This document shows positions 1-8,502 of a DNA stretch of 64,000 nucleotides, piece after piece (position 1 is the stretch's first letter; each line of letters starts with the position of its first letter). The stretch is from Leptospira yanagawae serovar Saopaulo str. Sao Paulo = ATCC 700523. GTDB lineage: Bacteria > Spirochaetota > Leptospiria > Leptospirales > Leptospiraceae. Below the pieces are notes generated by a model, which made no database searches, had not been told where the DNA came from, and saw nothing but the letters and a program-made list of their open reading frames with translations. The position numbers and the translations under genes are program-made. The stretch lies in contig NZ_AOGX02000032.1 of NCBI RefSeq assembly GCF_000332475.2, positions 93,546-157,545 of the forward strand. The letters run 5' to 3'.

Positions 1-73
1 GGCCATCCCCTCCAACTGCGATTTTTCCGTTTTTACGTACAGAAAGGATGGTGGTTGCGTGAATTGTTTCCAT
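1..73 (-). CDS. hslV: HslV peptidase subunit, N-terminal fragment cut by the window edge
   Basis: Reading leftward from an ATG at 73, the codons give METIHATTILSVRKNGK and then IAVGGDG. This matches the N-terminus of HslV (ClpQ), the threonine peptidase of the HslUV ATP-dependent protease. The catalytic Thr is normally exposed after removal of the first residues, which fits the TTILSV stretch. Only about 24 codons are inside the window. It sits 46 nt downstream of the anti-sigma-like gene and xerD. The order xer-hslV is common in other bacteria, so these genes probably form one operon that continues into hslU outside the window. Confidence 0.85.
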   Translation of the reverse strand, partial: METIHATTILSVRKNGKIAVGGDG

Positions 74-119
74 AAGGATAAATTTCCAGAAGGGAAACCG
101 TTGTCGAGAAAAATGGAGT

Positions 120-551
120 TTACTTTCGTTTGATGAGGACCATCTGGTTTCCAATCTCGAAGGATTGGTCTAAAAAATAATAATCGGTGAGTTCTCTGAT
201 CATAAAAAGACCGATGCCGTGTTCTCTGTAATCACTCACATCAAAACTACGAAGGTCTTTTGGTTCTACTTTGATTCCGTAATCACGCAGTTTGATTTCC
301 ACTCGGTCTTTATCAAATTGGATTTCAATGAAAATTGGTTTGTTTGTCCTGCCAGAGTAAGCATGTCTGATGATGTTAGTGATCGCTTCTCCGATCACTA
401 ATTTTAAATCCATGGAATCAAAAAGTGAGAATCCATGTTCTAAACATAAGTTAAAAAAATAATTACGAGTGTGTGATACAAAGCGGGGGTTAGAAGGAAT
501 TTGAATACGGACTACTTTTCCATAGTCCGCATGTTTCGTGGGGTTCGACAT
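120..551 (-). CDS. RsbW-like anti-sigma factor / serine-protein kinase (HATPase_c)
   Basis: A 143-residue cytoplasmic protein made of a single GHKL ATP-binding domain. The N-box is visible as GEAITNIIRHAY near residues 54-65, the G1 box as LRDYG near 88-92 and a G2 box as HGIGLFMIREL near 111-121. This size and layout are typical of RsbW/SpoIIAB-type kinases, which bind a sigma factor or phosphorylate an STAS antagonist. Its start ATG shares one base with the xerD stop (TAATG), so it is translationally coupled to xerD. No sigma factor or antagonist is encoded next to it, so its partner is unknown. Confidence 0.75.
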   Translation of the reverse strand: MSNPTKHADYGKVVRIQIPSNPRFVSHTRNYFFNLCLEHGFSLFDSMDLKLVIGEAITNIIRHAYSGRTNKPIFIEIQFDKDRVEIKLRDYGIKVEPKDLRSFDVSDYREHGIGLFMIRELTDYYFLDQSFEIGNQMVLIKRK

Positions 552-1459
552 TATCCTCTCGGATGGAATTTCTTATGAACTTCCTTCAGAGTTTTATTGG
601 CCATATGTGTATAAATCTGTGTCGTAGAAATATCGATATGACCAAGAAGCTCCTGCACTGATTTGAGATCTGCATGATTTTCCAAAAGATGTGTTGCAAA
701 CGAGTGACGCAGAGTATGAGGAGTGACTTTTTTCTTAATCTTTGTTCGTTTGATATAGTGGTTTAAAAGTCTCCAAACCGACTTACGGTTGATATACGAT
801 CCTTTTTTGGAAACAAATACAAAGTCACAGGTTCTTTTTTTAAGAATTTCAGTTCGACTTTCTGTGAGGTAACGTTTTAAAATTTCCAAAGATTTTTCAC
901 CAAAAGGAACGAGGCGTTGTCTTCCACCCTTCCCTTCTACAGTGATGGTCATATTTTCCATATCAATGTCAGACATTTTTAAGTTACAGGCTTCCGAGAT
1001 CCGAAGGCCAGAAGAGTAAAGGAGTTCAAAGATACATTTGTCACGAAGTTCGTACAAATTGTCTTCTTTGATGTTACGAAATAATTCTTCTATTTCAGTT
1101 TGTGTGAGGTAATCCGGAATCGTCCTTGCAACTTCAGGTGTTTCAATTTTTTCCGTTGGATTGGAATCAAGTCGCTTTTCGTCTCTTAGGTATTTGTAAA
1201 ACTGACGGATTGCCACAACTTCTCTTGCTAGCGTTTTTGCAGAGATTTTACGTTCTCTTTCTTCTTCCAGAAAACGGATGATGTCGTTCGCTTTTACTTC
1301 TAAGAAGTTGATGTGTTCTTTTTCCAAGAAGATGGCGAACTTGTTTAGATCGTATCCGTAGGAATATATAGAATTATCGCTCAGTCCTTTTTCTACGGAC
1401 AGGTATTCTTGGAATGTTTGTAAAAGCTGATTTTGAGAAACTGGCAATTTGGAACCCAT
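551..1459 (-). CDS. xerD: Site-specific tyrosine recombinase XerD/XerC
   Basis: A 302-residue tyrosine recombinase that would act at dif to resolve chromosome dimers. The SAM-like core-binding domain covers about residues 9-95. The catalytic domain carries the full set R153 (SSGLRISEA), K177 (EGKGGRQR), H248 and R251 (HTLRHSFATH), H274 (LLGH) and Y283 (TQIYTHM). The C-terminus ends in FHPRG, resembling the HHPRA end of XerD more than XerC, so I prefer xerD. It is probably the first gene of an operon with the anti-sigma-like gene and hslV. Confidence 0.88.
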   Translation of the reverse strand: MGSKLPVSQNQLLQTFQEYLSVEKGLSDNSIYSYGYDLNKFAIFLEKEHINFLEVKANDIIRFLEEERERKISAKTLAREVVAIRQFYKYLRDEKRLDSNPTEKIETPEVARTIPDYLTQTEIEELFRNIKEDNLYELRDKCIFELLYSSGLRISEACNLKMSDIDMENMTITVEGKGGRQRLVPFGEKSLEILKRYLTESRTEILKKRTCDFVFVSKKGSYINRKSVWRLLNHYIKRTKIKKKVTPHTLRHSFATHLLENHADLKSVQELLGHIDISTTQIYTHMANKTLKEVHKKFHPRG

Positions 1460-1556
1460 CTTTACTCTCTTATGTTACTTAAAGAGTCGGACAAAAAGCT
1501 TAAAGAGACTTATTATTTTTTTTGCCACAAATGGCTATGTCAGGAAAAAAGGAGAT

Positions 1557-2078
1557 GTGACTTATCGAATCACTCCTGTTTTTTTACTCATCCTTTCTCT
1601 ACTGTTAGTCGTTAATTGCGGCCGAAAAGAACGAACTCTTTTTGAAGAAGGGAAAAAATGGGAAATGGTGGGAGAAAAAACAAAAGCCCTATATTATTAC
1701 GAACTTTCGCTCCGTGAAAATCCTGAATACGATCCTGTCCTCAAACGGATGGGACTCCTCCTTGCGGACAGTGTGGAATCAATTGCCACAGCCATCTTTT
1801 ATTTGGAAAAGTACCATAGGCAAAAAAAAGACGACACGGAAGTACAAAGAGAACTCTTCCGCCTCTATCTTACCACAGGGTATGAAAAAGAAGCATTGGA
1901 AATTTTAGAGGAAATTCGTTTCCAAGGGAAAAAAGAAACCTTGGAATTTTTCGAAGCCAGTTATCTCTGTCTTACGAGAGGGGGGAAACAAAAAGAATAC
2001 CTCCAAAGTTTAGAAAAAAGCCCACTTTCCGGGGACCCCTATTATGCCCCTTGGGTACGGGCTTGCGAAACAAAATAA
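1557..2078 (+). CDS. Small TPR-type lipoprotein
   Basis: About 173 residues if it starts at the GTG at 1557. The frame is open further upstream to 1449, but only the GTG start places a hydrophobic signal (FLLILSLLLVVNC) directly after a basic N-terminus. LVVNC is a plausible spirochetal lipobox with the modified Cys near residue 21. The SD-like AGGAG at 1550-1554 is very close to the GTG, so the start is uncertain. The mature part is helical with TPR-like alternation (residues about 30-130). It is divergent from xerD. No specific function can be assigned. Confidence 0.6.
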   Translation: MTYRITPVFLLILSLLLVVNCGRKERTLFEEGKKWEMVGEKTKALYYYELSLRENPEYDPVLKRMGLLLADSVESIATAIFYLEKYHRQKKDDTEVQRELFRLYLTTGYEKEALEILEEIRFQGKKETLEFFEASYLCLTRGGKQKEYLQSLEKSPLSGDPYYAPWVRACETK

Positions 2079-2089
2079 ACAAGTTTGAT

Positions 2090-2104
2090 TTAGACCGAGT
2101 CTAA
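2090..2104. promoter_or_regulatory. 6-3-6 palindrome upstream of trxB
   Basis: TTAGAC-CGA-GTCTAA is a perfect inverted repeat lying 35-49 nt before the trxB ATG. A -10-like TATAGA lies at 2121-2126, so the palindrome covers or abuts where a -35 would be. It is too short, and has no T-run, to be a good terminator for the lipoprotein gene. An operator for a redox or peroxide regulator is an inference. Confidence 0.35.
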
Positions 2105-2138
2105 GAAATAACGAACAAGATATAGAATAGGAGAAATT

Positions 2139-3080
2139 ATGAACCACAAAGTTGTCATCATTGGATCAGGGCCTGCAGGACACACAGCAGCCATCTACGC
2201 TGCAAGAGCCAATTTAAACCCAGTGATGTATGAAGGATTTATGGCAGGAGGAGTCGCCGCGGGGGGACAGCTCACAACCACAACCGAAGTGGAAAATTTC
2301 CCGGGATTCCCAGAAGGGATCGATGGAACCAAACTCACCCAACTTTTCCGAGAACAATCGGTAAAGTATGGCACAACCATCCACACCCAAACCATCACCA
2401 AAGTGGATTTATCCAAACGCCCTTTTACAATTTGGTCTGATGATGAAGAAATCAAAGCAGAATCCATTATCATTGCAACCGGTGCTACCGCCAAACGTAT
2501 GTTTGTTAAGGGAGAAGATGTTTTTTGGCAACGTGGTATTTCTGCTTGTGCGGTATGTGACGGTGCCCTTCCCATTTACCGAAACAAAGCCCTGGCGGTA
2601 GTGGGTGGTGGTGACTCAGCAGTGGAAGAAGCAAACCACCTAACCAAATTTGCATCCAAAGTGTATCTTGTGGTAAGACGTGACCAACTCCGTGCTTCCC
2701 AAATCATGCAAAAACGAGCTTTGGAACACCCAAAAATCGAAATCCTTTGGAACCAAACTGTGGTCGAAGCAAAAGGTGGCGCTGGTGGTCTTACATCCAT
2801 CGTCCTCGAAAACACAAAGGACAAATCTCAGAAGGATTTGGAAGTGGGTGGACTCTTTTATGCGATTGGCCATGTTCCGAATACGGAAATCTTCAAAGGC
2901 CAATTGAATTTAGATGAAACAGGTTACATCATCACAAAACCAGGGACAACACAAACCAATGTAGAAGGAGTGTTTGCTGCCGGTGATGTTCAGGACAAAG
3001 TGTACAGACAAGCCATTACCGCAGCAGGTAGTGGATGTATGGCAGCACTCGAAGCCGAACGATGGCTCGAAGGCCATTAG
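2139..3080 (+). CDS. trxB: Thioredoxin reductase
   Basis: A 313-residue low-molecular-weight flavoprotein that reduces thioredoxin with NADPH. The FAD-binding [10 protein letters not shown] motif is at residues 9-18, the redox pair is C137-A-V-C140 followed by DG, and the NADPH-binding [10 protein letters not shown] lies about 15 residues later. The second FAD motif is [10 protein letters not shown] near the C-terminus. Length and spacing match bacterial TrxB (C135/C138 in E. coli). The ATG at 2139 is preceded by AGGAG. A terminator follows at 3112-3152, so it is probably transcribed alone from the region with the palindrome at 2090. Confidence 0.95.
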   Translation: MNHKVVIIGSGPAGHTAAIYAARANLNPVMYEGFMAGGVAAGGQLTTTTEVENFPGFPEGIDGTKLTQLFREQSVKYGTTIHTQTITKVDLSKRPFTIWSDDEEIKAESIIIATGATAKRMFVKGEDVFWQRGISACAVCDGALPIYRNKALAVVGGGDSAVEEANHLTKFASKVYLVVRRDQLRASQIMQKRALEHPKIEILWNQTVVEAKGGAGGLTSIVLENTKDKSQKDLEVGGLFYAIGHVPNTEIFKGQLNLDETGYIITKPGTTQTNVEGVFAAGDVQDKVYRQAITAAGSGCMAALEAERWLEGH

Positions 3081-3111
3081 AAAATGTAAAAAATCGTCAC
3101 TCTCTCGTTAG

Positions 3112-3152
3112 GAAATCAGTTTGGTGTTTGATCCACCGACTGGTTTCTTTTT
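3112..3152 (+). terminator. Rho-independent terminator of trxB
   Basis: The segment from GAAATCAGT (3112-3120) through GGTG-TTTGATC-CACC to ACTGGTTTC forms an interrupted stem of about 13 pairs with a small internal bulge. It is followed by TTTTT at 3148-3152 and lies 32 nt after the trxB stop. Confidence 0.6.
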
Positions 3153-3211
3153 AAATGTTCTGACCTCTTGGAATCATTCCTTACATTGAACCATAATCCA
3201 ACCAACAAACT

Positions 3212-4948
3212 TCAATCAGAATATTGCATTGTTTCTTTGTTTTGGAAGATCACTGAATCACCGTTTGGTGCCACATATTGTTTTTTTCCATTTTCCCATT
3301 CCACAATTGTGAAATTGGAACCCCGATAGACAATTTGATTCCCAGGGAATACATTGGCTTCCCAACCCTCGCCATACCAACGGTAATTTCCTTTTTTCCA
3401 AAGGTAAAAATAAGAACGGCCTGGACCTAAAAAATCCCCTTCTCGTTTTCCAGAAAAATCTTCGACGTTTGCAGTAAAGATACGAGATAAGTTAGGAATT
3501 TCGTCATAGGATTTGACTTCTTTTGCTGACTCTTTTAAAGAAAATCCTTTTTCCAAAAAGCCATTGAATTCATTGGGGAATTTTGGTTCCATAACCGTCA
3601 TTCCCATAAGAGAAAGTGGTTTTGCATATTTTAAGAGTCCGATATCATCTGTTTCAAATTTTTTGATGCTATCTTTTAAGAGTGTATCCGGACTTTTCCC
3701 CGTTATTTTTTGTAAGGCGAGGATGGAATCTAGTCCTAAACAAGTTTCCCTTTGATAAGAAATAATCGATTCTTTTCCATATACTTCATGTAAATGTTTT
3801 ACGAGAATGGCACCAATCAAATAAGGAAGGTTGTCTTTGTATTTGGCATCTAATAATGATTTAAAACTTTTGGGGACTTTGTTTTCTCTGATTAGCTTTT
3901 CCGTTTCCGAATACATCCAAATTTTTTTGCGATCACTAAACCTAGATTCAACATAAGAAGGAAATCCTTCTTCAAACCATGGGTCCACGATTTCTTCTGT
4001 GGGAGATTTTCCTGTTTCTGCAATGGCCTTCAAACAAGATACTTGTTCGATATTTCTTGTGAGTTTTTGGAGTACCATACTGAAGTTAACGCGACGGAGT
4101 GAATCGGCATCAAATTTTGGATTCCCTGTTTTTTCTGGCATCTGGTCGCCACAACACAAAACAATCGCATCTTTGCCACCAAGGCCCAATTCCGTTTGGT
4201 TGGCACCTGGGAGGTCAAACCCAACATATTCTTTCGCAGATTGGTATTCATCAAAAAGTAGAACTGGAACTTTTCCGCGATTTGTTAAGCCAAATTCATA
4301 TTGAAGGTAGGTGAATAAGAATGTTGTTTTACCTTCATCACCAAAAACACGTAAAAACTCATTCCATTTCTCAGAACCATAAAAGACTAGATTTTCCACT
4401 TCTAACTTTGGTTTTCCAAATTTGGATTCATTTACTAATAGGAAATTTTGAAAATCGATTGGTTTTTGAAAAATGGTATCGTATTCTTTTCGATTGGCGA
4501 TCCAATACTTTGTAATTTTAGTATGGTCAGGATAGTTCCATACTAGTGTCGGCGAACATCCGTTACAGTTAGGTGGAGCAGGAGCATAAACGAAACCGAT
4601 TCCTGTTGGAAAATCCAATTTAAAAATCCCAGTTGGCCATTCGGTAAAAACACTACCATCAGCACGTTTCCATTGGTAATGGTTTTTGGCCCATTGGTAC
4701 ACTTCTCCCCCATCCGGACCTGCATAATACCCAGGAGCTGCATCTAAAAATCCTAATTTTAAATCTTCTAATTTTGGTTCTTGGAGTTTTTCTGATTGGA
4801 AAAAACTTTTTGGCGCGGTTTCCCCAAAATCAAAATACAAAACTTCCGCACTGCTCCCTCGTTTTAAAGGAACAGGTTTTCTTTCTGCATCAGAGTAAAC
4901 GAAGGAGGAAAGTAATAAAAAAGATGTGGTAAGAAGGAAACGTTTCAT
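3212..4948 (-). CDS. Exported peptidase-MA-like protein lacking an HExxH motif
   Basis: About 578 residues when started at the ATG at 4948. The longer frame begins with TTG and would bury the signal peptide MKRFLLTTSFLLLSSFVYS. Residues from about 190 to 400 resemble gluzincin/peptidase-MA folds: a segment around VDPWFEEGFPSYVESRF matches the helix that carries the third zinc ligand and is followed by DAKYKDNLPYLIGAILVKHL. The upstream helix that should hold HExxH reads NFSMVLQKLTRN and has no zinc-binding histidines. Both ends contain repeated WKKG/WENGKK beta segments. It probably acts in the periplasm or on the surface as a non-catalytic protein. A TTGACA promoter lies just upstream. Confidence 0.55.
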   Translation of the reverse strand: MKRFLLTTSFLLLSSFVYSDAERKPVPLKRGSSAEVLYFDFGETAPKSFFQSEKLQEPKLEDLKLGFLDAAPGYYAGPDGGEVYQWAKNHYQWKRADGSVFTEWPTGIFKLDFPTGIGFVYAPAPPNCNGCSPTLVWNYPDHTKITKYWIANRKEYDTIFQKPIDFQNFLLVNESKFGKPKLEVENLVFYGSEKWNEFLRVFGDEGKTTFLFTYLQYEFGLTNRGKVPVLLFDEYQSAKEYVGFDLPGANQTELGLGGKDAIVLCCGDQMPEKTGNPKFDADSLRRVNFSMVLQKLTRNIEQVSCLKAIAETGKSPTEEIVDPWFEEGFPSYVESRFSDRKKIWMYSETEKLIRENKVPKSFKSLLDAKYKDNLPYLIGAILVKHLHEVYGKESIISYQRETCLGLDSILALQKITGKSPDTLLKDSIKKFETDDIGLLKYAKPLSLMGMTVMEPKFPNEFNGFLEKGFSLKESAKEVKSYDEIPNLSRIFTANVEDFSGKREGDFLGPGRSYFYLWKKGNYRWYGEGWEANVFPGNQIVYRGSNFTIVEWENGKKQYVAPNGDSVIFQNKETMQYSD

Positions 4949-4974
4949 GGGAACCAAACAATGTTTTGTCCCCA

Positions 4975-5003
4975 AGTATCGTTTGTTTTTAGACCACTGT
5001 CAA
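4975..5003 (-). promoter_or_regulatory. Sigma-70-type promoter for the exported peptidase-like gene
   Basis: On the minus strand TTGACA (complement of 4998-5003) is separated by exactly 17 nt from GATACT (complement of 4975-4980). Transcription would start about 20 nt before the ATG at 4948. It lies after the ilvH stop and so gives the downstream gene its own transcription. Confidence 0.6.
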
Positions 5004-5010
5004 GAGGATT

Positions 5011-5499
5011 CTAAACAACGTTTTGGTTGCGATAGGCGATGGCAATTTGGCCGGTGCGAGAGATCTCACGAATCCCAAATGGTTTCAAAACTGTGATGAT
5101 ATTTGTTACCTGACGAGAATTGCCTGAAAATTCAATCAGAAGGGAATCTTCCGTCATCTCTAAAATTTTTACATCAAAACCATTACAAATTGTAAGAGCT
5201 TCACTTCGATTGCTTTCCGTAATGGAAAAAGAAACTAAAACAAGTTCCCTTTGTACAGAACTTGCATATGCCATATCTTGCACTTTTAGGACATCCGGGA
5301 GTTTGAGGAGTTGGTTTTTCACTTGTCCCACAACAAAATCATCCCCGTTGAGAACAATTGTCATAGAAGAAACTTCCACGTTGTCAGTGACTCCAACTGC
5401 AATCGAATCAATGTTATATCCACGCCTAGTAAAGAGACCAGAGACATGGCTCATCACACCTGGATGGTTATTGACTAAAATACTCAGTGTATGTTTCAT
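5011..5499 (-). CDS. ilvH: Acetolactate synthase small (regulatory) subunit
   Basis: A 162-residue protein with an N-terminal ACT domain (residues about 2-75: [29 protein letters not shown]) and the usual C-terminal ALS_ss domain. It binds valine and tunes the catalytic subunit IlvB in the first common step of valine, leucine and isoleucine synthesis. The length matches IlvH of other bacteria. The start overlaps the ilvB stop by 4 nt, as expected for a coupled two-subunit enzyme. Confidence 0.93.
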   Translation of the reverse strand: MKHTLSILVNNHPGVMSHVSGLFTRRGYNIDSIAVGVTDNVEVSSMTIVLNGDDFVVGQVKNQLLKLPDVLKVQDMAYASSVQRELVLVSFSITESNRSEALTICNGFDVKILEMTEDSLLIEFSGNSRQVTNIITVLKPFGIREISRTGQIAIAYRNQNVV

Positions 5500-7202
5500 T
5501 TTTTCAACTTCCCCAAGTCTTTGAATTCGATGAGGTCTTGTTGTGATTTTCCAGCAGGGATCATTGGAAATACTTTTTCTTCCGCAGGGATCATCACTTC
5601 AATGAGAGCAGCACCACTATCTTTTAAGAAAAATTCAACTCCCTTGTCGATCTCAGACTTTTTTTCGATTCGCATCGCTGGGATGCCATAGGCTTCGGCA
5701 AGTTTTACAAAGTTTGGATTGTAAGTCCATTGTGACTCACTAAACCTTTCTTCATAAAAGAGTTCCTGCCACTGACGCACCATACCAAGGAAGTTATTAT
5801 TAAAAAGTAAAATCTTCACACCTAACTTTGACTGTGCGATTGTTGCAAGTTCTTGGATACACATTTGGAAAGAACCATCCCCTGTCACACAAATCACAGT
5901 TTTGTCTGGGTTTCCAAATTTTGCACCAATGGCAGCAGGTAGTCCATACCCCATTGTACCGAGTCCACCGGATGTGAGCCATGTGTTTGGTTTATCAAAT
6001 AGATAATACTGTGCTGCCCACATTTGGTGTTGGCCTACATCAGTTGAAACGATGGCTTCCCCTTTCGTTTTTGTGTACACTCGATGTAAAAAGTCTTGGG
6101 GTTTGATACTTTCCCCACTGTTGTCATAATCAAGTGGGTGGTTTTGTTTGAGTGTTTGGATATTCTGGATCCACTCACCACGATCTCCTCCTTTTACAAA
6201 AGGAAGGATTTCACGAATGGCATCTTTTAAATCACCATGCAAAATATAGTCCACATTGATTCGTTTGTTAAACTCAGCTGCATCTATATCAATATGGGCA
6301 CGAACCGCATTCGGAGCAAAGTCTTGGTATTTGGCAACACGGTCATCAAACCTGGCACCTAAATTTAAAATATAATCACATTCTAACACTGCTTTGTTGG
6401 CGTATGCCGTTCCATGCATTCCAAGCATTCCCACAGACAGTGGATGGGTTCCAGGAAAAGCACCAAGACCCATAAGAGTTGTGGTCACAGGAGCATTTGC
6501 TTTCTCAGCAAGTGCCTTAATTTCTGCAGAGGCAAAAGAGTTGATGGCACCACCACCTACGTAGAGTAACGGGCGTTTGGCTGCATTCAATGCTTCTGCA
6601 AATTCTTGTGGGTCCCCTTTCACCTTTGGTCTCTCGTAATGGTGGGGAGCAATTTTTAGCGTTTGAGCTTTCCTAACTGTTGTTTTACCCAATTGGACAT
6701 CCTTTGGAAAATCAAGGAGTACGGGACCAGGTCTACCACCCATGGCAATTTTGATGGCTTCTTCAAAGTGACGGGCAAGGTCGTCGGCTTTTTTAATGAG
6801 AGCATTGTATTTGGTAATCGGGATCGTGATCCCAAAGATATCAGCTTCCTGGAAAGCGTCAGTGCCTATGGCATCCGTTGCTACCTGGCCTGTGATCGCA
6901 AGGATGGGGACTGAATCCATTTTGGCATCGGTAAGCCCTGTGATCAGGTTCGTGGCACCAGGGCCAGAGGTAGCAATACAAACACCTAACTTACCTGTGG
7001 AACGAGCATAACCTTCCGCCATATGAATGGCACCTTGTTCATGACGGACAAGGATGTGTTTGATTTTTTTGCTATGATAGAGTTCGTCGTAAAAAGGGAG
7101 AATGGCACCACCTGGGTATCCAAAAACAATTTCCACACCCGCTTCTTCCAATAATTCGACCATGAGCCGGCCGCCTGTAATCGCTTCGGTTGTAGATGTC
7201 AT
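5496..7202 (-). CDS. ilvB: Acetolactate synthase large (catalytic) subunit
   Basis: A 568-residue ThDP enzyme that condenses two pyruvates, or pyruvate and 2-oxobutyrate. The N-terminal ThDP pyrimidine domain contains [16 protein letters not shown] and the catalytic glutamate region [15 protein letters not shown]. The central domain binds FAD. The C-terminal pyrophosphate domain contains [14 protein letters not shown] and a downstream [12 protein letters not shown] that fits the GDG-NN Mg-ThDP motif. AAAGG lies just before the ATG. A TTGACA at 7245-7250 (complement) may be its -35, but the matching -10 is poor. Confidence 0.95.
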   Translation of the reverse strand: MTSTTEAITGGRLMVELLEEAGVEIVFGYPGGAILPFYDELYHSKKIKHILVRHEQGAIHMAEGYARSTGKLGVCIATSGPGATNLITGLTDAKMDSVPILAITGQVATDAIGTDAFQEADIFGITIPITKYNALIKKADDLARHFEEAIKIAMGGRPGPVLLDFPKDVQLGKTTVRKAQTLKIAPHHYERPKVKGDPQEFAEALNAAKRPLLYVGGGAINSFASAEIKALAEKANAPVTTTLMGLGAFPGTHPLSVGMLGMHGTAYANKAVLECDYILNLGARFDDRVAKYQDFAPNAVRAHIDIDAAEFNKRINVDYILHGDLKDAIREILPFVKGGDRGEWIQNIQTLKQNHPLDYDNSGESIKPQDFLHRVYTKTKGEAIVSTDVGQHQMWAAQYYLFDKPNTWLTSGGLGTMGYGLPAAIGAKFGNPDKTVICVTGDGSFQMCIQELATIAQSKLGVKILLFNNNFLGMVRQWQELFYEERFSESQWTYNPNFVKLAEAYGIPAMRIEKKSEIDKGVEFFLKDSGAALIEVMIPAEEKVFPMIPAGKSQQDLIEFKDLGKLKK

Positions 7203-7302
7203 TCCTTTCCCCCCTCATTGTCATTTCTGCAAAAAAGAGCCTGTTGTCAATGTTCTCACGTTTTTGAGTCGATTTTTACTGTCTAAAAAGGAATGCTGAA
7301 AA

Positions 7303-8421
7303 ATGGAACCTAATATGGAAAACGCCGAGATTGAAAAAACACAAGAAGATGAAAAATTCACAAAAATAAAAGCTCTTGCAAAAGAAGCGTATCGTTTTCT
7401 CGATCAAGGTCGCTTTAAAGAAGCAAAAGAACGATTAGACATATTACTTGATGAAGATCCTTCCAATACTTATGGGCTTGTTGGCCTTGGCGATTATTAT
7501 GCCAAAACAAAACAACCAGAACAAGCCATCCAATACTATCGCAAATGTTTGAGTGGAGATTCCACAAATAAGTTTTCCCTTATGGGACTGATGAATGCAT
7601 ACCGCGATCTCAATAGTTTGAAACGAATCATTGAAGTAGCTGAAGAGTTCCATCACATAACCATAACAGACGCGAGTATTTTATCACGTGTTGCTGATGC
7701 ACATAGAAAGTTAAAAAACTTCAAAGAATCAGAAGTGTATTATATGGAAGCACTTCAGATCAATCCCAATGACCAATATGTGATCGTGGGTCTTGGCCAT
7801 TTGTATTTTGCCTGCCAAAGGTATGCAGATGCCATTCTTTGGTGGGAAAAACTCCTCGGGAGCCAACCAAACAATATTAAAATTCTCACTGAAATTGGAA
7901 ACAGTTACCGAAAAATCAAAGATTTTGACAAAGCAGTTCTTTATTATGAAAGGGCAAAAGAACTCGATCCAAAAAACTTTTTTGCACTCTACGGACTTGC
8001 AGAATCCTATCGCGGAAAAAAGGATTTTAAAACTGCCATTACGTATTGGGAAAAAATCCTCGAATCGGATCCAGACAACAAACTCATTATCAACCGTTAT
8101 GCGGACTCTCCCAGAGGCCTTGGCAATTATGACAAAGCACTTGAATGTTTTAATAAAATTCTAGCGAGTGGTGATGACTACTTTGCACTTCTTGGAAAAG
8201 CAGCAGCATTACGCCTGATTGGTGATTTGGAAAAAGCAGAAGAGATTTATTTAGGATTACTTTCTAAGTCTCCAAATGATCCAAGGCCAGCTCTTGAACT
8301 ATCTGACCTTTGGGACATTATGGGGAAAAAACCACAAGCCATCAAACTTCTGGAAGATTTGGCAAAGAAAAATCCATCGAATGAAGCGATACGTGAAAGG
8401 ATTGAATACCTAAAGGATTAA
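7303..8421 (+). CDS. Cytoplasmic TPR-repeat protein
   Basis: A 372-residue protein without signal peptide or membrane segment, built almost entirely of tetratricopeptide repeats. About nine units can be counted by the recurring pattern A..YY..AL...P.N (for example [24 protein letters not shown] and [23 protein letters not shown]). Such arrays bind other proteins; the partner is unknown. It is divergent from ilvB with a 100 nt spacer and convergent with the P83/100 gene. Confidence 0.8.
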   Translation: MEPNMENAEIEKTQEDEKFTKIKALAKEAYRFLDQGRFKEAKERLDILLDEDPSNTYGLVGLGDYYAKTKQPEQAIQYYRKCLSGDSTNKFSLMGLMNAYRDLNSLKRIIEVAEEFHHITITDASILSRVADAHRKLKNFKESEVYYMEALQINPNDQYVIVGLGHLYFACQRYADAILWWEKLLGSQPNNIKILTEIGNSYRKIKDFDKAVLYYERAKELDPKNFFALYGLAESYRGKKDFKTAITYWEKILESDPDNKLIINRYADSPRGLGNYDKALECFNKILASGDDYFALLGKAAALRLIGDLEKAEEIYLGLLSKSPNDPRPALELSDLWDIMGKKPQAIKLLEDLAKKNPSNEAIRERIEYLKD

Positions 8422-8445
8422 ATTCCAAGTACACCTTCCAACCAC

Positions 8446-8502
8446 GCCCCTTACAGAGCAATGGTTTGGATGAAACCACAGCCCCTTACGGAGCAATGGT
8501 TT
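8446..8502. repeat. Imperfect 35-bp tandem duplication at the end of the P83/100 gene
   Basis: The 22-base string at 8446-8467 (gccccttac, then agagcaatggttt) recurs with one mismatch at 8481-8502. The period is 35 bp. The second copy spans the stop codon of the minus-strand gene ending at 8486, so the 3' end of that gene looks to have been duplicated into the intergenic space. Only two copies exist. Confidence 0.7.

Noticed and set aside
2195..2903. Minus-strand frames across trxB
   Set aside because: They are antisense to a complete, conserved enzyme and have no start signals.
8446..8502. CRISPR-like repeat
   Set aside because: There are only two copies, the spacer is 13 bp, and one copy is inside a coding end. 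It is a simple tandem duplication.
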